From positions 1,302,001-1,366,000 of the forward strand of contig JAQOOI010000064.1 of the NCBI GenBank assembly GCA_028554645.1: 64,000 nucleotides of DNA, written 5' to 3'. The notes under the pieces were generated by a model. The model had not been told where the DNA came from and ran no database searches. It saw only the letters and a program-made list of their open reading frames with translations. The number at the start of each line of letters is the position of its first letter. Position 1 is the first letter of the stretch. The stretch comes from Omphalotus guepiniiformis. Taxonomy: Eukaryota > Basidiomycota > Agaricomycetes > Agaricales > Omphalotaceae. The translations under genes and the position numbers were made by a program. Positions 58,528 through 64,000 of the stretch are shown piece after piece.

Positions 58528-59359
58528 ATGGTTCATAACTTTTTGACGATATTTGGGAGAAAGAGGCAGGCAAGACACCTAAAACGGAGTGACACAATAG
58601 ATGTAAGTGAACTGATCTCCAGCAATTAATCAAACGGCTGAAGAAAGTGATTCATAGGGAGATAGGAGAAATAGGCCATTTCATTCAACTGCCAGCTACA
58701 AAGTTGAAAGCCTTGACCTGAGATCCTCAGCGACGGTAAGATCATGTTGTACGGTGGATTATATTTATGTAGACCGTTCAGTCTCAGAGTTACCACGACC
58801 CGGTATCGACCGTCAACAGCGCCAGCGCAAGCTGGGAAAGTCTTCAACATATCACCAGTTCCGCTCCAGCCTCTACTCTGTTGCTGTCATCGTCTCCGCA
58901 AGAGGCCGAAGTGGACAGACGACGGCCGTCCTGGCTAAGGCGACCTTCTCTGGCCTTTGAGCATTTTCGGCAATGGAATCCATTTTCGGACGCAGAATCT
59001 TCGGGAGCATCGTCTCCAGCGTTGGATACTTTCTCGGATGATACAATCGAAGAAATGAGACAAAACTTGTACTTTAATAACGCATGGAAAGCGACTCCGA
59101 ACTATTTTAGTGGGTCCACACCGGCGGCAGAAGCGAGAGAAGGAGAAATTGTCGATCCATATAGAGGGGATCTGCTTGGAGGAACGACAGAGACCGACTC
59201 GGATTCCATTGTAGCAGTAAGTAGATGACCTCTGAAACATCGAAGACGACTGACAGTAAGTCTCAGTTACCCTGTGGTAGTAAAAATGGCTCGAAAACAC
59301 CGGTATTACCTACACAGTCAACGGAGTTTGAGAAAAGTACAGAAGAGAACATACTGTAG
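58528..59359 (+). CDS. Small orphan protein, basic N-terminus and Ser-rich body
   Basis: Exons 58528-58602, 58658-58735, 58788-59216, 59267-59359; 224 residues, all phase 0, so the frame is robust to alternative acceptors. It starts MVHNFLTIFGRKRQARHLKR, continues SYHDPVSTVNSASASWESLQ, then RRRPSWLRRPSLAFEHFRQW, NPFSDAESSGASSPALDTFS and TIEEMRQNLYFNNAWKATPN. The C-terminus is NGSKTPVLPTQSTEFEKSTE. No domain is recognised. Three GT-AG introns with strong donors (GTAAGT, GTAAGA, GTAAGT) support it as a real gene. NPFSDxE and PSLAFEHF may be short linear motifs. Intron 2 has three in-frame AGs; I prefer the last. The RSP5 start is 267 bp downstream. Confidence 0.6.
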
Positions 59360-59626
59360 AAACGTACTTGTGAATATTGATTTGTTCCAGCTTGGATTAC
59401 TTGAGAGTGACGGACGAAAATGTGACGATCTCGTGACTTGATTACATACCAGGTGTCACACACTATGAGGTACAGATTACCGACGACTTACCTCAGCTCA
59501 GCGCAGTGCTCTGTCCACCAACTACTAACAGACCTACAGTGCTCTCTTGTCCTTTCTTATCATCTGCTTTCTCTCAGGTTTACCTCTTTCTCTTTCACAA
59601 CCTTACAGCGTTTCTGCTGATTCCTG

Positions 59627-62600
59627 ATGTCTTCTTCTTCGGGTGTTCTGTATGTCTTTTCCTTTCTTCAACATCAAGTTTTCCAACAGTAAACATATCC
59701 TTTCATATCCACTATACAGGCTCAAGAACATCAGGATTACCGGTCAATATCTTCTCTTTGAACGTGTTTGCAAGAGGCTGACTTCAGCATTGTTTGTCTT
59801 CAGTCGTCGCTGCTGATGGACTTTCCAAACGAGACGTCTTTCGTCTCCCTGATCCATTTGCCGTCATCACCGTTGACGCAGAGCAGACACACACCACCAG
59901 TGTCATGAAGAAGACACTCAATCCATACTGGAATGAGACTTTTGATATGTGAGTTATTTGTCCGTGTGTGATGACAGGTGCTGACGAGACTCGGACAGTA
60001 CGGTCAAGGATTCGTCGGTTGTTGCAGTGCAGATTTTTGACCAGCGCAAGTTCAAGAGAAAGGATCAAGGTTTTCTTGGTGTAGTCAATGTTCGAGTTAG
60101 CGACGTTTTGGATCTCGAGCTAGGCGGTCATGGTACGTAGTTCCTGCTCGCTCTCTGATTCTTTAACTCAAAGATTATCTTCCGTCATGAGATGCTCACC
60201 CTTGATTTGAAGAAGTCTAACGATAATCTCGTCGTTCATGGCAAACTCATTGTCTATCTTTCGACAAATGTCAGCCAACCTATCACCAATCCTGGCCCAT
60301 CTCAAGTTTCTGGATTGTCTTCTGCACTTGCTGATATGGGTCTGAATAACGCTAATTCTCCCGGTGCCAGCACAACAAACTTGAATCTGCCTAGCACCGG
60401 TACTTCATCAAGTCTTTCTCGTACTCCCAGTTCCCACGCCACAGAGAGCACTGCAAATCCTTCCACAGTCGCACCCTTAAACGCCCCATCACCAGAGTCT
60501 GAACAACCTGCTGCTCAGCCACAGGCTACACCTTCCTCTCGTCCGACTAGCACAGCTGGGGCTTCTCTCTCTACCACCGATTCTGCACCTGCACAGACCA
60601 CAGTACCCACATCTGCTGGTGCATCACCCGGTAACGCCCAGATGCGGAACTTTAACCCCAATGTCGATCAGTACGGTCCTTTGCCTCAGGGCTGGGAGCG
60701 CCGTATCGACCCATTAGGTCGTACTTACTATGTGGATCATAACACTCGTACCACCACCTGGAACCGACCATCAGCAAATGCTGCCGTCAACAGCAACGCC
60801 CAAGATAGCGAGACAAATGCGGCCCGTGATCAGCACTCGCGGCGTATCCTCGCTGATGATTTGTTAGAGGCTAACAACTCCAATACCTCTTCCAATATTT
60901 ATCGCAATAGCTCAGCAACTAGTAGCAATGTCAATGCTGCTACTCCCGCTGCAGTCACCGCTGGCAACAATGCCACCACTGCAGGATCTGGCAGTCTACC
61001 TAATGGATGGGAAGAACGGTTTACGCTGGAAGGTCGACCGTACTACGTTGACCATAATACACGAACAACAACATGGGTCGATCCTCGTCGACAGGCCATC
61101 ATCCGTGTCATGGGCCCCAATGGACAAGGCTCTGCATTACAAACTCAAGCTATGGCTCAGCTAGGACCACTCCCCTCAGGATGGGAAATGCGTCTTACAT
61201 CTACGGCGCGAGTATACTTTGTTGATCATAACACAAAGACCACGACTTGGGATGATCCTCGTCTACCTTCGACACTCGATGCGAATGTACCACAGTATAA
61301 GCGTGATTTCAGAAGGAAGCTCATCTACTTCCGGAGCCAGCCTGCAATGCGTGCACAACCAGGCAACTGTCAGATCAAGATTAGAAGAAATCATATCTTT
61401 GAAGACAGTTATGCAGAGATTATGAGGCAGACTCCCAATGACTTGAAGAAGCGTTTGATGATTAAATTTGATGGAGAGGATGGTTTGGATTATGGAGGTT
61501 TATCCAGGTTTGTTTCTCTTGCCCTCGTACCCAGTTGCTATTCTCATGGCCCTCTTCTTGCAGAGAATTTTTCTTCCTACTATCGCATGAGATGTTCAAC
61601 CCGTTCTACTGTCTTTTCGAGTACTCCGCCCACGACAACTATACACTTCAGATTAATCCCGCCTCCGGGGTCAATCCCGAGCATTTGAACTACTTCAAAT
61701 TCATTGGACGTTGCCTTGGTCTTGGTATCTTCCATCGTCGATTCTTGGATGCCTACTTCATCGTCAGCTTCTACAAAATGATTTTGAAGAAGAAAGTTAC
61801 GCTTTCTGATTTGGAGTCTGTTGATGCGGAGCTGCACAGAGGAATGACTTGGATGTTGTATGTACCAAGTTCATTGCATTGTTGACATATTTTGCTGACA
61901 GACACTCATAGAGATAATGACATTACGGATATCATTGATGAAACATTCACGACCACTGAAGAACGATTTGGAGAGATGGTGACTATCGAATTGAAGCCGG
62001 GTGGTGCGGATATACCGGTCACTCAGGATAATAAGAAAGATTATGTCGACTGCATCGTTGACTATCGTATCTCGAAACGTGTCAAAGAGCAATTTGATGC
62101 ATTCATGTCTGGCTTTAGCGAGCTTATCCCACAAGATCTCATCACCGTGTTTGATGAGCGTGAGTTGGAACTACTCATTGGTGGCATGTCGGAGATTGAC
62201 GTGTAAGTACCAAGCCTTTTCGTGGTTTGACGTACTCATGTTTGTCCTCAGTGATGATTGGACCAAGTTTACTGATTATCGTGGCTACGAGATGAACGAT
62301 GAAGTCATACAATGGTTCTGGAAGTGTGTACGCAGCTGGCCTCCGGAGCGCAAGTCGAGACTCTTGCAGTTCGCCACAGGTACTTCTCGTATTCCGGTCA
62401 ATGGTTTCAAGGACCTACAGGGATCGGACGGACCAAGGAGGTTCACGATTGAGAAATCTGGCGATCCCACACAGCTGCCGAAAAGTCATACGTGTTTCAA
62501 TCGTATTGATCTTCCTCCTTATAAGGATTATGCCAGTCTGGAGCACAAGTTGACGCTTGCTGTAGAGTAAGTCTAGATCGATACTGCTGTTTCATGGCGC

Positions 62601-62647
62601 TGACCAGTTGAATTTTAGAGGAAACTGTTGGTTTCGGCCAAGAATAA
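59627..62647 (+). CDS. RSP5: Nedd4-family HECT ubiquitin ligase (C2-WWx3-HECT)
   Basis: Exons 59627-59649, 59720-59742, 59804-59948, 59999-60132, 60190-61507, 61564-61857, 61912-62202, 62252-62566, 62620-62647; 856 residues in this model. An N-terminal C2 domain ([34 protein letters not shown]) is followed by a Ser/Thr/Pro linker and three WW domains (LPQGWERR ~271, LPNGWEER ~376, LPSGWEMR ~434). The HECT domain runs from ~480 with the catalytic Cys in [14 protein letters not shown] (~824), 32 residues from the end as in yeast Rsp5. It ubiquitinates membrane cargo and transcription factors. Two junctions are odd: introns 4 and 8 cannot be removed by GT-AG splicing while giving GGHEMLT and [11 protein letters not shown]; see findings. 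The coordinates above assume the conserved protein. Confidence 0.88.
60127..60189 (+). repeat. 6-bp direct repeats GTCATG flanking RSP5 intron 4
   Basis: Copies at 60127-60132 and 60184-60189. Joining the exons at the repeat restores GGHEMLT; GT-AG splicing does not. Confidence 0.55.
62563..62620 (+). repeat. 5-bp direct repeats TAGAG flanking RSP5 last intron
   Basis: Copies at 62563-62567 and 62616-62620. Joining at the repeat restores the HECT tail [15 protein letters not shown] splicing gives a frameshifted tail. Confidence 0.55.
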
Positions 62648-62850
62648 TCTCATTTATGTAGTTTGTCGCAGTTGACTTATTTCTGCCTAGTTCTTCTATT
62701 TTACCTTTTATTCTGTATGTGCTGCTCCGGTATTCTGGACAGTGAGTATTACATGGTCTGAACATGGGATTAAAGTGGTACATTGTGTTGTACAGTAAGC
62801 GAAGTTTTAAGATAAGCAATACTACAAATATTATACATGTATTGAGGGTA

Positions 62851-64000
62851 TCATTGCTTCTCAAATGCGAAAGCAATGTAAATATCTGCCAAGAGCAAGT
62901 GAGGAAAGAATGGTATGGTCGGAGCAAAAGGAGCATACTTGCTGCTTCCCACTGATCCTCGTCCATTGCACTCTCGCCGTTTGCATCGACTACTCTCATG
63001 CGAACCATCAAAGGGCCGAAATCGGGATGGTCTTGATTTTCAGAAAACACCTCATGGAACTCTTCCTTGTATGTAGGACGAAGATGATATTCTGCAGCCA
63101 GTCTGAGGAGAGGTGAGTGATATGAACACAAAGCGTCAAAAAACAAAACGGCATACTGAACGAAACTCTCCCAGATGACGAGATATTCAGGGACATCTTC
63201 TACGGCGTCTTGCAAAAAGAACCAGTATTTATGACCAAATGTACCTCGATGCTGCCGTTGTTCGAAGCGTACTTTGTATACTGCGTTTCCAAAAGAGAGA
63301 TCCTCAGTATCTGAGGGGAGCTCTTTGAGGCGATCTCTGACAACACAACATGTGGTCAGTTACGTGAAATGACAACAAAACAAGGAGGGTGCCTACAGCA
63401 ATTGCTCAGCGTTTGGTATTGTCCCTATGAAAACTCCTCCCGGCCGTAGCCATCGACTCACATTTTCAAGCATGCACCTGGCCTTTTGCTCGGTCTCGAA
63501 AGCGTAATGCATGCAAAACTGCATGGATACAACATCAAAGGGTTGTGCGAGTTGTTCCGGAGAAAAGGCTTTTGTGAGGGACTCGGCGTAGCAGTCGAGA
63601 GCGGCAAATCCGGCTTCGAATCGTGTGTGTCCTCGCATGGACTCCCAGCGTTCTCTGGCTTGTTCGATCGACACGGCGGCGATGTCTAAGAGTGTGAATG
63701 TCAGAAGAGGAGGGTTGCTTGTGTGGGGAAGTACACACCAGCACCAAGATACGCCTTGATCTTTGCCTTGCTCCATTTCGTTATATCGCCCCCTTTGCCG
63801 CAACCAAGATCGAGAACCTTGCCTCTAGCTGCTCCACCCCTTCCTCGTGAATTTGAAAGCGGTGAGGCGGCGAGAACAGGATGTGCGAAACGTGATATAA
63901 GCACGGACTTTACCCAGTTGTTGAAATTCTTGAGACCAATAATGGGTGAATCCAGTCGTTGTATGACGCCGACCTCGGGCCGTGAGTTGTCTAGAAGGAA
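62851..64000 (-). CDS. ABD1: mRNA cap guanine-N7 methyltransferase (5' end outside window)
   Basis: Visible exons 63739-64000 (partial), 63397-63685, 63157-63336, 62939-63102, 62851-62885; 309 residues in the window and open at the right edge. Landmarks: GVIQRLDSPIIGLKNFNNWV, KVLDLGCGKGGDITKWSKAK (SAM motif I), DIAAVSIEQARERWESMRG, PFDVVSMQFCMHYAFETEQK, LRPGGVFIGTIPNAEQLLD, FGHKYWFFLQDAVEDVPEYL, EEFHEVF and a C-terminal DQWEAANIYIAFAFEKQ. This is the Abd1/RNMT family, which adds the N7 methyl group to the nuclear mRNA cap. All five visible splice junctions keep the frame. The N-terminal region and start lie beyond 64000. Confidence 0.95.

Overview
The window is an ordinary, gene-dense nuclear segment from a filamentous basidiomycete, most likely an agaricomycete (mushroom-forming fungus). 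The evidence is about 32 protein-coding genes in 64 kb, split by roughly 150 introns that I reconstructed by eye. Most introns are 47 to 70 nt, with GT(A/G)AGT-like donors. Very small exons, short intergenic gaps and fungus-specific proteins (SIP5, FMP25, CBP4, TmpA-like) point the same way. I found no rRNA, tRNA, CRISPR array, recognisable transposon or secondary-metabolite cluster. Almost every exon chain below was checked by phase: exon lengths sum to a multiple of three and reading frames join across each splice.

Layout. 1-5 kb: 3' end of a probable PUF/JSN1-like gene (+), an orphan with a myristoylation-type N-terminus (+), FMP25 (+), an orphan acidic protein (+). 5-17 kb: GDSL esterase, COG3, a disordered orphan, a 2.4-kb gene-free stretch, and a 13-exon SLC35F6-like transporter, all on minus. 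17-24 kb: arrestin-like protein (+), CBP4 (+), SIP5 (-). 24-31 kb: SERCA calcium pump (+), two tandem secreted double-psi-beta-barrel proteins (+), a methyltransferase (+). 31-38 kb: an orphan with repeated PDSEP motifs (-), SHQ1 (-), TRP2 (+), mitochondrial uS2m/MRP4 (-). 38-48 kb: ribosome-associated Hsp70 SSB (+), RFC2 (-), CAF-1 large subunit (+), SPC24 (-), CMS1 (-), ERI1-like exonuclease (+). 48-55 kb: TmpA-like membrane oxidoreductase (-), NDC80 (-), MOG1 (+). 56-64 kb: MIT-domain protein (-), a small orphan (+), the Nedd4-family ligase RSP5 (+), and the 3' part of the cap methyltransferase ABD1 (-), which runs off the right edge.

How genes relate. Several neighbours share a pathway. 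RFC2 and the CAF-1 large subunit are divergent with 85 bp between start codons, and both act with PCNA at replication forks. SPC24 and NDC80 belong to one kinetochore complex. FMP25 and CBP4 both assist respiratory complex III assembly. SHQ1 and TRP2 are divergent with 63 bp between starts.

Most unusual signals. Three introns in very conserved genes (one in SSB, two in RSP5) cannot be removed by GT-AG splicing while giving the conserved protein, and each proposed junction sits on a short direct repeat. There are also three GC-AG introns, constitutive micro-exons of 10, 12, 15, 17 and 19 nt, and a tandem secreted-protein pair that differs by one intron but keeps a shared upstream palindrome. 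I did not find convincing evidence of a new multi-gene system.
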